A stretch of 64,000 bases of DNA from Nitrosospira multiformis (GCF_900111585.1 NZ_FOHI01000007.1:124001-188000), one strand, 5' to 3'; numbered from the stretch's first letter, positions 23,633-33,231 are shown. Numbers and translations: made by a program. Notes: a model not told the origin generated them from the letters alone.

Positions 23633-24251
23633 GTGTAAGACGCTGATGGAGAAGCTATGATTCATTGAATTTAGCCGGGCTGGAAGTCTTCAGTTTCATC
23701 AGTAAGAAGCTCGGATGGCTGAGAAGCGTGTACTCCGAAGCAGGAATCGAATCACCCGTGATCGAGCCGTAATAGTGTATGACTGCATTACATGTCCCGT
23801 TGGCATCGAGATCCTGGACCATATGGGCCTCTTCTTCAGCAGCTCTTTAAAGTCATCATTTGAAATATAGTCTGCTATAGCAGAGCAAGAGCAATGGCTA
23901 GGGCGATCTGGTAGGGCTTCATGTTAATTTTGAATATTCTTGAAGAATGAGAAGAAGTGTCAGGTTGAGTGACTGAAGCACTGCCGAATGCTGGGCTATT
24001 TGATCATTTGGTTTTTGCTGCCTTGAAGCCTGACTTGGGTTCGTCGATGTATTCCACATCAAGGTATTTGTTCAGGATAGCGCGAAGTAACAACGCTTCC
24101 CTGAAATCTGATCGAGGATGATCAGGGTGTCTCCATCCGCTATCTTGACGACTTTGCCCTCAGGATTTCTGCCTGGGCCAGGCAGGCCCACAAGGCATAA
24201 TTGGCGGTGCCTTGAGGATGCATTCTGAGCAGAGCCTCGCGAAACGCACTC
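23633..24251. other. Decayed coding fragments between DJ-1 and bioD genes
   Basis: About 620 bases with no intact gene but several protein-like pieces. On the plus strand there is NLAGLEVFSFISKKLGWL ending at about 23772. On the minus strand there is GKVVKIADGDTLIILD at about 24112-24163, like the start of a staphylococcal-nuclease-type domain. A tail LNKYLDVEYIDEPKSGFKA stops at 24004, and a piece reading ANYALWACLAQAEIL lies near 24180-24220. Each is short and out of frame with the others, as expected for an old gene graveyard. Confidence 0.4.
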
Positions 24252-24935
24252 CTATTGGAAGCTCATCCCGATTCTTGCAATATCCAGCAAGGGTGATAAA
24301 TCCCTGGCATCATGGCTCTGATCGTAAGGCAATACACCAAGCAGTGGACAGTCAAGCCGCCGCTCCAGGGCCAGTACGTTCTCCTCGAAAACCGCCATTT
24401 CCGGATCAACCCGGTTTGCCACCCATCCCGCCAGCGGAACTTGGGCTGCTCGAACGGCATGGGCCGTCAACAGTGCGTGGTTGATACAGCCGAGCCGCAT
24501 TCCCACTACCAGCAGGACCGGTAGAGCCAAAGCTTGCACTAGGGCAACGCTGTCCTCATGGTCGTTCAAGGGAACCAGAAATCCTCCTGCTCCTTCCACG
24601 ATCACGACATCCGCTTTTTTTCTCAGCTCAAGGTGTGCCTGACGAATGACTTCGAGATCGATTTCAATACCTGCCCTATCTGCAGCAATGTGTGGAGCAA
24701 TCGGAGGAACCAGCGCATAAGGATTGATATGCTCGCGTTCCACGGAAACGCTGCTTGCCGCAGCCAGTAATTCGACATCAGGCCACGTCCCGTTTTCGCA
24801 TCCGGCTGCGACAGGCTTCATGCCCACCACAGTTTTTCCGGCGGCAGCAAAGGCATGCAGCAGGGCGCAGCTCACGCGCGTTTTACCCACGCCAGTATCT
24901 GTCCCGGTGACGAAATATCCGTTTCCCATTCCCAT
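24252..24935 (-). CDS. bioD: ATP-dependent dethiobiotin synthetase
   Basis: Closes the ureido ring of dethiobiotin from 7,8-diaminopelargonate, CO2 and ATP. The 227-residue protein has the P-loop GTDTGVGKT at residues 10-18, VGMKPVAAGC with the substrate-binding Lys, and VEGAGGFLVPLN, all canonical for BioD. It is the last gene of the bioB-F-H-C-D run, 14 bases after bioC. ATG at 24935; a second ATG two codons in is possible. Confidence 0.95.
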   Translation of the reverse strand: MGMGNGYFVTGTDTGVGKTRVSCALLHAFAAAGKTVVGMKPVAAGCENGTWPDVELLAAASSVSVEREHINPYALVPPIAPHIAADRAGIEIDLEVIRQAHLELRKKADVVIVEGAGGFLVPLNDHEDSVALVQALALPVLLVVGMRLGCINHALLTAHAVRAAQVPLAGWVANRVDPEMAVFEENVLALERRLDCPLLGVLPYDQSHDARDLSPLLDIARIGMSFQ

Positions 24936-24949
24936 GAAGCGAAATATCC

Positions 24950-25873
24950 TTATTCCAGACCGATGTGGTGGCGTGTTTCCGGTGTAAGAATGGACGTTCG
25001 AGGCGCCGGTTTCCAGGCATGGCCATACACCACTTCAAAAGTCGCTGGCAATTTTCCCCCTGTGCGCAGCGTCTCGTAATAGCCGATAGCTTTTTGCCAC
25101 GCATTTTTTCCGGTCAACCCGCGGTGACGCGCCCCTGTGGCATTATGGGCGCCGATGGCCTTGAGATCGCGCATCACGCCGATAACTTCGTCATAGGTCA
25201 GGGTAATATATTCCATATCCATAACCGGTGTTGCAAAGCCACTATGCACCAGCATGTCGCCTATGTCGTGCATATCCGTAAAGCGATTGATATGACTGTA
25301 ATCATCCGCATGGCGAAAAGCCTGTCGCAACTCTTTCAGCGTATCCGGCCCGAAAGTACTGAACATGAACAAGCCATCGTTTTTCAGGACACGCCGTATC
25401 TCGTCAAAGGTTTTCTTGAGATCATTACACCATTGCAGCGCCAGATTGGACCAGACAAGGCCGGTGCAGGAATCTTCCAACGGTAGTTGCTCAATATCAC
25501 CTACAACATAACGGATCCGGCTTGTACGCTGATTGCGACCCATCCCGAACAACTGACGCCAGCGCGGGATTGTGGAATTCACTCGATGCCGGGCTTGCCA
25601 ATGCATGCCGGTCGCAATATCGATGGCGAATATGGAGGCGTCCGGATAACGTTCAAGCAGCTTGCACGTGCCATAGCCGGTGCCGCTTCCGGCATCGAGA
25701 ACAACATCGGGCGTATATTTGATGTATTCAAGGCGGGACAGCATCCGGTCGCACACTTCACGCTGAAGGATCGCAGCCTGGTCATATAAAGGTGCAGCCC
25801 GTTCAAACGCCTTACGTACCCGGCGCTTATCGATGAAGTGATCGTGATTCACTGCAGACTCATTTGAACTCAT
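24950..25873 (-). CDS. bioC: Malonyl-ACP O-methyltransferase BioC
   Basis: SAM-dependent methyltransferase that masks the carboxyl of malonyl-ACP so the fatty-acid machinery can build pimeloyl-ACP methyl ester. The 307-residue protein carries the SAM-binding motif VLDAGSGTGYG (about residues 57-67), an acidic loop AIDIATGM, and LEDSCTGLVWSNLALQWCND typical of BioC. The start codon overlaps the bioH stop by 4 bases (ATGA), indicating coupling. An insertion of about 15 residues after the AIDIA loop makes it longer than E. coli BioC (251). Confidence 0.93.
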   Translation of the reverse strand: MSSNESAVNHDHFIDKRRVRKAFERAAPLYDQAAILQREVCDRMLSRLEYIKYTPDVVLDAGSGTGYGTCKLLERYPDASIFAIDIATGMHWQARHRVNSTIPRWRQLFGMGRNQRTSRIRYVVGDIEQLPLEDSCTGLVWSNLALQWCNDLKKTFDEIRRVLKNDGLFMFSTFGPDTLKELRQAFRHADDYSHINRFTDMHDIGDMLVHSGFATPVMDMEYITLTYDEVIGVMRDLKAIGAHNATGARHRGLTGKNAWQKAIGYYETLRTGGKLPATFEVVYGHAWKPAPRTSILTPETRHHIGLE

Positions 25874-26673
25874 CTGGCGAAGCGAATGATATTCGCAACG
25901 AATTTATCAGGATAGGACAAGAAAGGTACATGACTGCAATTCGGTAGCATGGCCAGCTCGACATCCTGAAATTGCTGCTTCATCCATCCCGCTGCCTCGG
26001 GATGGGCAATGACATCGTTCTCGCCGTGTATCAGCAAAGCGGGTTGAACGATGTTTCGCAGCTTTCCGCGAAGATCGTTCGCAAGCACGATCTGTAACCC
26101 CGCTTCCAATGCCTCCGGCTCCGGCGCACTGCGCTCGAACAAAAGTCTCCGCATCTCGGGCAATACCTTCCCCGCATCTCCCCCCCCACTCACCTGCAGG
26201 GTAAGAAATCGCTTCATGGTAGTACCGAAGTCTCGTTTGAGATTTTCCGCAAACGCCTTCAATGTCAATTCCTCCATTCCCCATTGCCAGTCCTCGCGTT
26301 TGACGAAGCTGGGCGTGGTGGAAGTCAATATGATTTTCTTCACGCGCACCGGTTCGCGCAATGCGAGTTCGATTGCGAGTTGTCCCCCCAACGACCATCC
26401 ACAAATTACACAACTGGAAGGTAGAACCTCCACCACCCTCTCGACCATGTCCTCGCTGGCACCGGTTTTCTCTCCCGTTTTGTAAGGGGAGGCTCCCCGG
26501 CTGAATCCATGACCCGGTAAATCAATGAGATGCAAGCGGAAATGCTGAGCCAATGAGTGCAGGGTGCTACCCCACATTCCGCTGTGCATGGCCCACCCAT
26601 GCAGCAGAACGAGATCGGGACCTTCACCCAGAGATTCGACGTAAAGGCTTACCTGGCCCATCCAGCATTCCAC
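25870..26673 (-). CDS. bioH: Pimeloyl-ACP methyl ester carboxylesterase BioH
   Basis: Alpha/beta hydrolase that removes the methyl group from pimeloyl-ACP methyl ester, ending the chain-elongation phase of biotin synthesis. The 267-residue protein has the oxyanion HGW (LLHGWAMHS), the nucleophile elbow GWSLGGQLA, the acidic residue in LLIHGENDVI and the catalytic His in NCSHVPFLS. It sits inside the biotin operon between bioF and bioC, which supports the BioH call over other small esterases. The frame opens at 26673; the second Met four residues in (MGQV) is the likely start. Confidence 0.93.
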   Translation of the reverse strand: MECWMGQVSLYVESLGEGPDLVLLHGWAMHSGMWGSTLHSLAQHFRLHLIDLPGHGFSRGASPYKTGEKTGASEDMVERVVEVLPSSCVICGWSLGGQLAIELALREPVRVKKIILTSTTPSFVKREDWQWGMEELTLKAFAENLKRDFGTTMKRFLTLQVSGGGDAGKVLPEMRRLLFERSAPEPEALEAGLQIVLANDLRGKLRNIVQPALLIHGENDVIAHPEAAGWMKQQFQDVELAMLPNCSHVPFLSYPDKFVANIIRFAR

Positions 26674-26745
26674 ATTGTATCCGCGAGCATCGCCTTTACA
26701 AGACGAATGTCATATCCGGTGTAAAGGTGCTAAGTCATTCCATAA

Positions 26746-27936
26746 TCATTCCATATCCCGGTCGATTTCCCGCAATGCTGCTCCCAGTTCCATAACATCC
26801 TCGATATCATGCGAACTGGATAACGAGATACGCAGACGCGCTGTCCCCTCGGGCACGGTAGGCGGTCGAATGGCGGTTACCAGAATATTTTTCTGGCGCA
26901 ACGCTTCGCTGACCTGCAGAGCTTTGGAATTCTCTCCCACGACCAGCGGCTGGATGGGAGTATCCGACGGCAGCAGTTTCCAGCTTAGCGGATGGCATTC
27001 CTGTTTGAGCAGCTTGGTGAGTTGCGCCAGTTTTTCACGTCGCCATGCACCGCTTACAATCAGCTCCAGGCTTTTCAGCAAGGCATGAGACAGGAACGGC
27101 GGAGTCGCAGTGGTATAGATGTAGCTTCGTGCGCACTGAATGAGCATTTCGATGATTTCTTCCTGAGCGGCTACGAAAGCCCCAAATACACCTGCTGCTT
27201 TGCCAAGTGTCCCCATGTAGATAATGCGCGGCGAACCGATATTGAAGTGCGCCAGGCTCCCCCTCCCCTGATCGCCCAACACTCCAAACCCGTGCGCATC
27301 GTCGAGCAACAGCCAGGCGTCGTATCTTTCACACAACTCCAGCAACTTTGGAAGCGGTACGATATCTCCATCCATGCTGAATACCGCATCCGATACCACG
27401 AGTTTGCGTCTGGCCTGAGATGCGGCAAGCTGCCGCTCCAGAACCACCAGATCCAGATGGGGATAACGACTCAACCTTGCGTGCGATAGAAGCGCTGCAT
27501 CGTTGAGCGAGGCATGATTGAGTTTGTCCGCGAATACGGCATCACCCCGGCCGGTCAACGCTGTTACTACGCCTGCGTTTGCCATGTATCCTGTGGAAAA
27601 TAGCAATGCCCGGGGGAGCCGGGTAAAGGATGCCAGAGCTTCCTCCAGCAGATGGTGTGCCCGCGAATGCCCGCTGACAAGATGCGACGCACCTGCTCCC
27701 ACGCCATACTGTGTTGCGCCTTCACAAAGCGCTGCAATCAGTTCGGGATGATTGGCAAGACCGAGATAATCATTACTGCAAAATGTCAGGTATTCACGAC
27801 CGCTTACCGTTACCCGAGGGGCCTGAGGACTCTCAAGTGTCAGGCGATAACGATACAGGCTCCGGTTTTCACGGCTGCGCAGGTATTCGCGCAGCCCTTC
27901 ATCCGGTTGATGGATTGAATCCGAGTCGTTGAGCAT
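26746..27936 (-). CDS. bioF: 8-amino-7-oxononanoate synthase
   Basis: PLP-dependent condensation of pimeloyl-ACP with alanine. The 396-residue alpha-oxoamine synthase shows FCSNDYLGLANHPELIAA near the N-terminus, GAGASHLVSGHSRAHHLLE, the LLDDAHGFGVLG segment and the PLP-binding lysine in YMGTLGKAAGVFGAF. Length and all motifs are standard. It follows bioB by about 72 bases on the same strand. Confidence 0.95.
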   Translation of the reverse strand: MLNDSDSIHQPDEGLREYLRSRENRSLYRYRLTLESPQAPRVTVSGREYLTFCSNDYLGLANHPELIAALCEGATQYGVGAGASHLVSGHSRAHHLLEEALASFTRLPRALLFSTGYMANAGVVTALTGRGDAVFADKLNHASLNDAALLSHARLSRYPHLDLVVLERQLAASQARRKLVVSDAVFSMDGDIVPLPKLLELCERYDAWLLLDDAHGFGVLGDQGRGSLAHFNIGSPRIIYMGTLGKAAGVFGAFVAAQEEIIEMLIQCARSYIYTTATPPFLSHALLKSLELIVSGAWRREKLAQLTKLLKQECHPLSWKLLPSDTPIQPLVVGENSKALQVSEALRQKNILVTAIRPPTVPEGTARLRISLSSSHDIEDVMELGAALREIDRDME

Positions 27937-28008
27937 ACGAGCAGAGGTTGCCCGATAAGATCTTGCCGCAGAGTAGTGGAAAATAAAGGAGATCGGGGTG
28001 AAAAGTTG

Positions 28009-29037
28009 CTATATGGAATGCAGTCCCAGTCTGTCAAATAACGCTTTATCCCGTTCGGCTTCAGGATTGCCGGTAGTAAGCAGCTTATCGCCGTAAAAAA
28101 TGGAATTGGCGCCAGCGAGAAAACACAGTGCCTGCACTGCATCCGGCATTTCTCTCCTTCCGGCTGATAACCTTACCATTGCCTTCGGCATGGTAATGCG
28201 CGCAGCCGCAATCGTGCGCACGAATTCCAGAGGGTCCAGCGCCTCTGTCCCGTGAAGCGGCGTGCCTTCGACCTGCACCAGATGGTTGATGGGAACGGAT
28301 TCGGGATAAGGATCGAGATTGGCCAACTGGGCGATTAGTCCGGCGCGGGCGCCACGCGATTCGCCCATGCCTACAATGCCTCCACAACACACGTTGATAC
28401 CCGCATGACGAACCTTTTGCAAAGTGTCGAGCCGGTCCTCGTAATCGCGGGTTGTAATGATCTCCCCGTAAAATTCGGGTGACGTATCGAGGTTATGGTT
28501 GTAATAGTCGAGACCCGCCTCTTGGAGCTGTTCCGCCTGTCCTGGCTTCAACATACCTAATGTCGTGCACGCTTCAAGTCCTAACGCTTTTACAGCTCTC
28601 ACCATTTCCACCACGCTTTTCATATCCCGCTCCTTGGGACCGCGCCACGCTGCGCCCATGCAAAACCGCGTGGCCCCCTGCGCTTTAGCCGCTGCCGCTG
28701 CTGCTATCACATCTTCAACCGTAAGCATGTCCCGATTTTCCACATTCGTATGATAGCGTGCTGCCTGCGGACAATATCCGCAATCCTCGGGACACCCCCC
28801 GGTCTTGACGGAAATCAGTGTGGAAAGTTGCACTCCATTGGGATCGTGATATTGACGATGAACCAGTTGCGCCCGATGAATCAGATCGCTGAACGGCAGA
28901 TCGAGCAGCGCTTCGACGCGGCGAACGTCCCACCGCCGAAAATCAGCGCTGATGCCGGAAAGTTTGTCAGCGAAACTGTCGACTGCTGCGCCCGAAGGCG
29001 TTTCCATGTCAACGATGCCGGAAGCTGATTGGCTCAT
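28009..29037 (-). CDS. bioB: Biotin synthase (radical SAM)
   Basis: Inserts sulfur into dethiobiotin to give biotin. The 342-residue protein has the radical-SAM cluster motif C-x3-C-x2-C in [36 protein letters not shown] and the C-terminal [16 protein letters not shown], all BioB hallmarks. First gene of the biotin operon. A short N-terminal extension of about 25 residues precedes the conserved core. The 130-base region to the divergent comF gene must hold the promoter; no BioR or BirA-like operator was recognised. Confidence 0.96.
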   Translation of the reverse strand: MSQSASGIVDMETPSGAAVDSFADKLSGISADFRRWDVRRVEALLDLPFSDLIHRAQLVHRQYHDPNGVQLSTLISVKTGGCPEDCGYCPQAARYHTNVENRDMLTVEDVIAAAAAAKAQGATRFCMGAAWRGPKERDMKSVVEMVRAVKALGLEACTTLGMLKPGQAEQLQEAGLDYYNHNLDTSPEFYGEIITTRDYEDRLDTLQKVRHAGINVCCGGIVGMGESRGARAGLIAQLANLDPYPESVPINHLVQVEGTPLHGTEALDPLEFVRTIAAARITMPKAMVRLSAGRREMPDAVQALCFLAGANSIFYGDKLLTTGNPEAERDKALFDRLGLHSI

Positions 29038-29166
29038 ACCCTACCCTTCAATGTTTGACAATCGATTTGTCTGAACCCCGTTCACGATAGACGAAATGAA
29101 AGCCAAATGGCTCTCATTTTCCCGCCTCGTCGTCAGTAGCGAATGGCATAATCACAAATTGCGCCG

Positions 29167-29886
29167 TTGTTGTCAATTTTTTTCTCCATTTTTTTGAACT
29201 ATAGCTTAAAAATAGTGCAGTCTTTATTCGGGAGAAACTGCCTTCTCTGTGGAAACGCCACTACGGAAGACCTTTGTGCGCCTTGCCGAGACAGCCTGCC
29301 TCATATTTCAGGCCATCACTGCCCGATCTGCGCGTTACCGATGGAGGAAACCCGTATCTGCGGTACTTGCCTTGCCCATCCCCCGGCCTTTGATCGTACG
29401 CTCGCCGCTGTGAATTATGCCTTTCCGATCGATGCGCTTCTCCACTCATTCAAATACCGGACTAATCTTGCCTTGGCACCCGTCCTGGCAGATTTGCTGC
29501 TGGCGCAGATCGACAAGGCTGTATTACCGGATTTCATCATTCCGATGCCGTTACACGCGGTACGATTGCGGGAACGGGGTTTCAACCAGGCGATGGAGAT
29601 CAGTCGGCAGATATCGAAAAAATCGGATATTCCCCTGCTGCCCACCCTATGCCGTCGCGTCAGGGATACGGCTTCCCAGACTGGGCTTCCATGGAAGGAG
29701 CGAGAAAAAAATATTCGAAATGCGTTTGACTGCGAGGGAAACTTAGATGGAAAGCGTATTGCAATCGTCGATGATGTAATGACCACGGGCGCAACATTGA
29801 ACGAGTTGGCCAGAGTGCTGCGTAAATGCGGTGCGGTTCATATCAGCGCGTGGGTAGTCGCACGCACGCTTCCCGGCACTCCATAA
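29167..29886 (+). CDS. comF: ComF family protein (phosphoribosyltransferase fold)
   Basis: A 239-residue protein with an N-terminal zinc-ribbon made of four CxxC pairs (CLLC, CAPC, CPIC, CGTC, within about residues 25-70) and a C-terminal PRTase domain with the PRPP motif IAIVDDVMTTGATL. ComF is needed for natural transformation in several bacteria; here only the family call is safe. The frame has no ATG; TTG at 29167 is the first start and the true start may be a downstream TTG. Divergent from bioB, 22 bases before trmL. Confidence 0.87.
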   Translation: MLSIFFSIFLNYSLKIVQSLFGRNCLLCGNATTEDLCAPCRDSLPHISGHHCPICALPMEETRICGTCLAHPPAFDRTLAAVNYAFPIDALLHSFKYRTNLALAPVLADLLLAQIDKAVLPDFIIPMPLHAVRLRERGFNQAMEISRQISKKSDIPLLPTLCRRVRDTASQTGLPWKEREKNIRNAFDCEGNLDGKRIAIVDDVMTTGATLNELARVLRKCGAVHISAWVVARTLPGTP

Positions 29887-29908
29887 AGACGTGTAAGACA
29901 GAATCAAT

Positions 29909-30370
29909 ATGTTCGATGTAATTCTGTATCAACCCGAGATTCCACCCAATACCGGCAATATCATTCGCCTTTGCGCCAATACAGGCGTTCGCTTACATCT
30001 GGTCAAGCCCCTCGGCTTTACGCTGGAAGACAAACAACTGCTTCGTGCGGGGCTGGATTATCACGAGTTTGCGAGTATCAGGGTGCATGCAAACTGGGTA
30101 GAATGTATGGACGAACTCGGGGATAGGGACAGACGCTTTTTTGCGATTTCCACCAAAGGAAAACAACGCTATGACCTTGTTACCTATTCGCCTGGTGACG
30201 CCTTTCTTTTCGGCCCTGAAAGCCGCGGCCTGCCAGCTGATCTACTGGAAAATTTCCCAGAGCAGCACCGTCTTCGCGTACCGATGGCAGCAGGAAGCCG
30301 CAGTCTCAATCTGTCGAATGCCGTTGCAGTGATAGTCTATGAAGCATGGCGCCAGATGGGATTCGCGTAG
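29909..30370 (+). CDS. trmL: tRNA (cytidine/uridine-34-2'-O)-methyltransferase
   Basis: SPOUT-class methyltransferase that 2'-O-methylates the wobble base of tRNA-Leu isoacceptors. The 153-residue protein has the N-terminal [17 protein letters not shown] and the C-terminal trefoil-knot segments FGPESRGLP and [16 protein letters not shown] with the SAM-binding site. Size equals E. coli TrmL (157). It is 22 bases downstream of comF and convergent with gpsA. Confidence 0.94.
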   Translation: MFDVILYQPEIPPNTGNIIRLCANTGVRLHLVKPLGFTLEDKQLLRAGLDYHEFASIRVHANWVECMDELGDRDRRFFAISTKGKQRYDLVTYSPGDAFLFGPESRGLPADLLENFPEQHRLRVPMAAGSRSLNLSNAVAVIVYEAWRQMGFA

Positions 30371-30427
30371 CGCCGGGATGAGTTGAATGAGTTGAGGTAC
30401 TGTCTTCTCTATTGTCTTTTGATCCGC

Positions 30428-31429
30428 TCAATAGATTTCTGATTTCGGTTCACGATTGAGCAGCGCTTCTACTGCCTGCCCAGCCGGAACACCGTCATCC
30501 AGTATACTGCAAACCCCCTTTGTGATCGGCATTTCAATGCCCATCAGGTGACTTAATCGCAATACCTCCCGGGCGGTGTTGACGCCTTCGGCGATATGCC
30601 CCAGTTCCTGCAGAATATCGGGGAGGGAGCGGCCCGCGGCGAGTGCCAGTCCAACCCGGCGATTGCGCGACAAATCCCCTGTGCAGGTCAATATCAGATC
30701 ACCCACCCCGGTCAAACCCAGGAAGGTTTCCAGGCGTCCCCCCAGTTTTAAACCCAACCGGGTAATTTCCGCCAGGCCACGGGTAATCAAGGCCGCCCGG
30801 GCGTTGTACCCGAATCCCATGCCGTCGCAAATACCTGCGGCAATCGATATGACGTTCTTGACTGCGCCCCCCGTTTCCACACCCACTACATCGGTACAGG
30901 AATAAACCCGCAGCCGCGGGGCGTGCAGTTGCGCGGCAACCTCTCGTGCGAATTCCCCATCCTTGGAGGCCAGAGTCAAGGCCGCGGGCAAGCCTTGCGC
31001 GACTTCAAGTGCAAAACTCGGCCCTGATAGGACGCCATATGGCGCGGCTCCGGCATATTCCTCCTCGGCCACCTGATGAGGCAGCTTTGCCGATTGCGAT
31101 TCAAATCCCTTGCATCCCCAAATTACAGGAACCTTTTTGCCGCTTGCTGCAATTTCCCGCAAAGTTTCGCGCAAACCCGAAACCGGCACAACGATCAGGG
31201 CGAGTTCGGCGTCCTCGACAGCCTCTTCGAGCCCTGCGGTCAACCGCAATGATGCCGGTAAAGAAAAAGCGGGAAAATAGCGGCGATTGATACGCTGTGA
31301 AACAAGATCAGCCAGATGCTGGCGGCTGCGGGTCCACAATGTCACTTGGTGGGAAGAGGCGGTGCTTGCACAAAGGCTGAGAGCCAGCGCGGTGCCCCAT
31401 GCACCGGCTCCCATCACCGCTATTCTCAT
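30428..31429 (-). CDS. gpsA: Glycerol-3-phosphate dehydrogenase [NAD(P)+]
   Basis: Makes sn-glycerol 3-phosphate from dihydroxyacetone phosphate for phospholipid synthesis. The 333-residue protein has the Rossmann motif VMGAGAWGTALA at residues 5-16, VLSGPSFALEVA, the catalytic Lys in GGAVKNVISIAAG, and the GLTGVGDLILTCT segment. Its start overlaps the stop of the SH3-domain gene (ATGA), so the two are coupled. Part of the conserved rhodanese-grxC-secB-gpsA cluster. Confidence 0.95.
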   Translation of the reverse strand: MRIAVMGAGAWGTALALSLCASTASSHQVTLWTRSRQHLADLVSQRINRRYFPAFSLPASLRLTAGLEEAVEDAELALIVVPVSGLRETLREIAASGKKVPVIWGCKGFESQSAKLPHQVAEEEYAGAAPYGVLSGPSFALEVAQGLPAALTLASKDGEFAREVAAQLHAPRLRVYSCTDVVGVETGGAVKNVISIAAGICDGMGFGYNARAALITRGLAEITRLGLKLGGRLETFLGLTGVGDLILTCTGDLSRNRRVGLALAAGRSLPDILQELGHIAEGVNTAREVLRLSHLMGIEMPITKGVCSILDDGVPAGQAVEALLNREPKSEIY

Positions 31430-31914
31430 GAGCCCCAGACCTGGCTGGTCCTGACGTACCCGGTCTGACCGTCACGATGTCTCACCCTCACCCACCCGTT
31501 GGCCGGAGGCTCAAGCCACTCCAGGATTACACCTTGCTGTACCTGGAACATCAGGGGTGAATTGGTAGTTGCCACCTGATAGACGTCCACCAGCGGTGAG
31601 GTAACGATGATATGGCGCTTCTCACTCAGGGCTTTTTCTTCTACCCAGGCAAGCGCTCCTTCACTGTCGCGAACCTTTACCCATCCGTCGACTTTTACAA
31701 TAGCCTCAACGGGCAGATTCCGGCTGGCCACATATAACTTCCCCGCCTTGAGTGACGGCGCGTCATACATGATGACCCCGTTGTCATTGATCGAATAAAA
31801 CTCCAGCGCCGCAATGGCGAGCGATGGAAACATCGACACTACCATTCCGAGAATGGCTAGCCCCCGGCTCAGCAAGGATGATATTTTCAGCGATGAACCG
31901 CGCACATGCCCCAT
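31426..31914 (-). CDS. Exported SH3-domain protein
   Basis: A 162-residue protein with an N-terminal hydrophobic signal/anchor segment (about 15-36, ending SLAIAA) followed by two bacterial SH3-like repeats: one around KLYVASRNLPVEAIVKVDGW and WVEEKAL, the second around GWVRVRHRDGQTGYVRTS. Such domains usually bind peptidoglycan or mediate contacts in the periplasm. It lies between secB and gpsA, overlapping gpsA by 4 bases; the family is known at this position in related betaproteobacteria as a DUF1058/SH3 protein (by recall). Exact role unknown. Confidence 0.8.
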   Translation of the reverse strand: MGHVRGSSLKISSLLSRGLAILGMVVSMFPSLAIAALEFYSINDNGVIMYDAPSLKAGKLYVASRNLPVEAIVKVDGWVKVRDSEGALAWVEEKALSEKRHIIVTSPLVDVYQVATTNSPLMFQVQQGVILEWLEPPANGWVRVRHRDGQTGYVRTSQVWGS

Positions 31915-31921
31915 TTTTATT

Positions 31922-32401
31922 TTAATGCGTGATTTGCTGTGTCTCTGGAGTCTGCGACGCCGCCGGATTCTCCGTCTGCTGCTTTCTCTGGTAGTAAAGT
32001 GCCTCGAAATTCACTGGATTCAAAATGACCGGATGGAATCCCGCGCGCGTTACAGTATCCGAAACTGCCTCGCGCAGGTAGGGGAAGAGAATATTTGGGC
32101 ATGCAATGCCGAGCACAAGCTCCATTTCAGCTTCCGGAACATGACGAATCTGAAAAACACCACCTTGCTGTATCTCCACCAGAAACATCGTCTTGTCCTT
32201 GATTTTTGCGGTGACGGTCGTTGTCAACACGACCTCATACAAGGTTTCATCGATGCGCTCGCTCTTGCTGTGCAGTTGGATGTTCACTTCAGGCGTCTCG
32301 CGCTCCAGGTATATTCGGGGCGCGTTTGGTATTTCAACAGAAAGATCTTTGACATAGATCTTTTCGATGCTGAAAACCGGTTGCTGCTGCTCGTTGCTCA
32401 T
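31922..32401 (-). CDS. secB: Protein-export chaperone SecB
   Basis: Homotetrameric cytoplasmic chaperone that keeps preproteins unfolded and hands them to SecA. The 159-residue protein carries FSIEKIYVKDLSVEIPNAP, the HVPEAEMELVLGIACPNILF core and REAVSDTVTRAGFHPVILNP, all SecB signatures. I chose ATG at 32401 (MSNEQQQ); the frame opens at TTG 32413. Located between grxC and the SH3/gpsA pair. Confidence 0.95.
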   Translation of the reverse strand: MSNEQQQPVFSIEKIYVKDLSVEIPNAPRIYLERETPEVNIQLHSKSERIDETLYEVVLTTTVTAKIKDKTMFLVEIQQGGVFQIRHVPEAEMELVLGIACPNILFPYLREAVSDTVTRAGFHPVILNPVNFEALYYQRKQQTENPAASQTPETQQITH

Positions 32402-32554
32402 GTCGGGTTCCAAAGAATGATAAAACTATGAATCAAGTGAACATTAATCCGAAACCATCATCCCCGGAAATAAAAACTGTTCACAAAAGGTATTCCCATC
32501 CTGCTCAAATTTGCTGCGACCCTCCTCGCTGCCTCGCCCTTTTCGAGAGTCAGC

Positions 32555-32824
32555 TCACGTTGCAAGGAGCTTTGCCAGCCCTTCATTGCGGTCGAGCTTC
32601 GCCAGATCGTCGTAACCGCCTACATGCGTATCGCCAATATAGATCTGGGGAACCGTGCGACGTCCGGTTTTCTCCATCATCTCCGCCCGGCGTGCGGGTT
32701 CAAGATCCACTCGTATCTTTTCTATTTCCTCCACCCCCCTGGCTCGCAACAACCGTTCCGCCATGACGCAATACGGGCAGAAACCGGTGGAATACATCAA
32801 TACCTTTGCAGACCCCTCGCTCAT
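32555..32824 (-). CDS. grxC: Glutaredoxin 3
   Basis: Small thiol-disulfide oxidoreductase using glutathione. The 89-residue protein has the dithiol active site C-P-Y-C (FCPYC, about residues 16-19), the cis-proline TVPQIYI and the GGYDDL glutathione-binding segment. It overlaps the stop of the rhodanese gene by 4 bases, so it is translationally coupled to it. Confidence 0.95.
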   Translation of the reverse strand: MSEGSAKVLMYSTGFCPYCVMAERLLRARGVEEIEKIRVDLEPARRAEMMEKTGRRTVPQIYIGDTHVGGYDDLAKLDRNEGLAKLLAT

Positions 32825-33231
32825 TTTTTTATTACCGGCAAATTGGCCTGCTGCCAGGCATCAAAACCACCCGTAAGGTTGTGCACGTGCTGGAAACCCT
32901 GGTTCCGCAGAAGGGAACTCGCCTTGCCGGTGGTATTGGCCCCACTGCGATGGATCAATATCACCGGCTTGTCCTTGAACTTATCCAATTCCTGCAACCG
33001 CTGTTCGAGCTTGTCGGCTGGAATATGCTTTGAATTGGGAACGTGCCCCGACGCATATTCGCTCCCTTCGCGTACATCCAGCACCAGCGCCTCCTTATAA
33101 TTGATGAGCTGCACCGCTACCATCGTATCTACTTCCTTGCCACGCCGCGAAACCACCGGCCATAACAGCAGGATACCGCTCGCCACAGCAGCAACAATCA
33201 GCATAATGTTATTCTGCAAGAATGATGACAC
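32821..33231 (-). CDS. Membrane-anchored rhodanese-like protein without active-site cysteine (YibN-like)
   Basis: A 136-residue protein with one N-terminal membrane segment (about 8-26) and one rhodanese domain (about 38-135; LDVREGSEYASGHVPNSKHI). The loop that normally begins with the catalytic Cys reads IHRSGANTTG, with His94 in the Cys position, so sulfurtransferase activity is not expected. E. coli YibN, in the same genomic place next to grxC and secB, also lacks the cysteine as I recall. It is the first gene of the leftward cluster, divergent from gpmA. Confidence 0.88.
   Translation of the reverse strand: MSSFLQNNIMLIVAAVASGILLLWPVVSRRGKEVDTMVAVQLINYKEALVLDVREGSEYASGHVPNSKHIPADKLEQRLQELDKFKDKPVILIHRSGANTTGKASSLLRNQGFQHVHNLTGGFDAWQQANLPVIKK

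Noticed and set aside
24112-24163. Nuclease-like segment considered as a functional SNase gene
   Set aside because: Only about 16 residues of similarity, then the frame ends; no catalytic residues downstream in frame.
29038-29166. bioB upstream region considered for a biotin regulator site
   Set aside because: No long palindrome matching BirA or BioR type operators could be found by eye.
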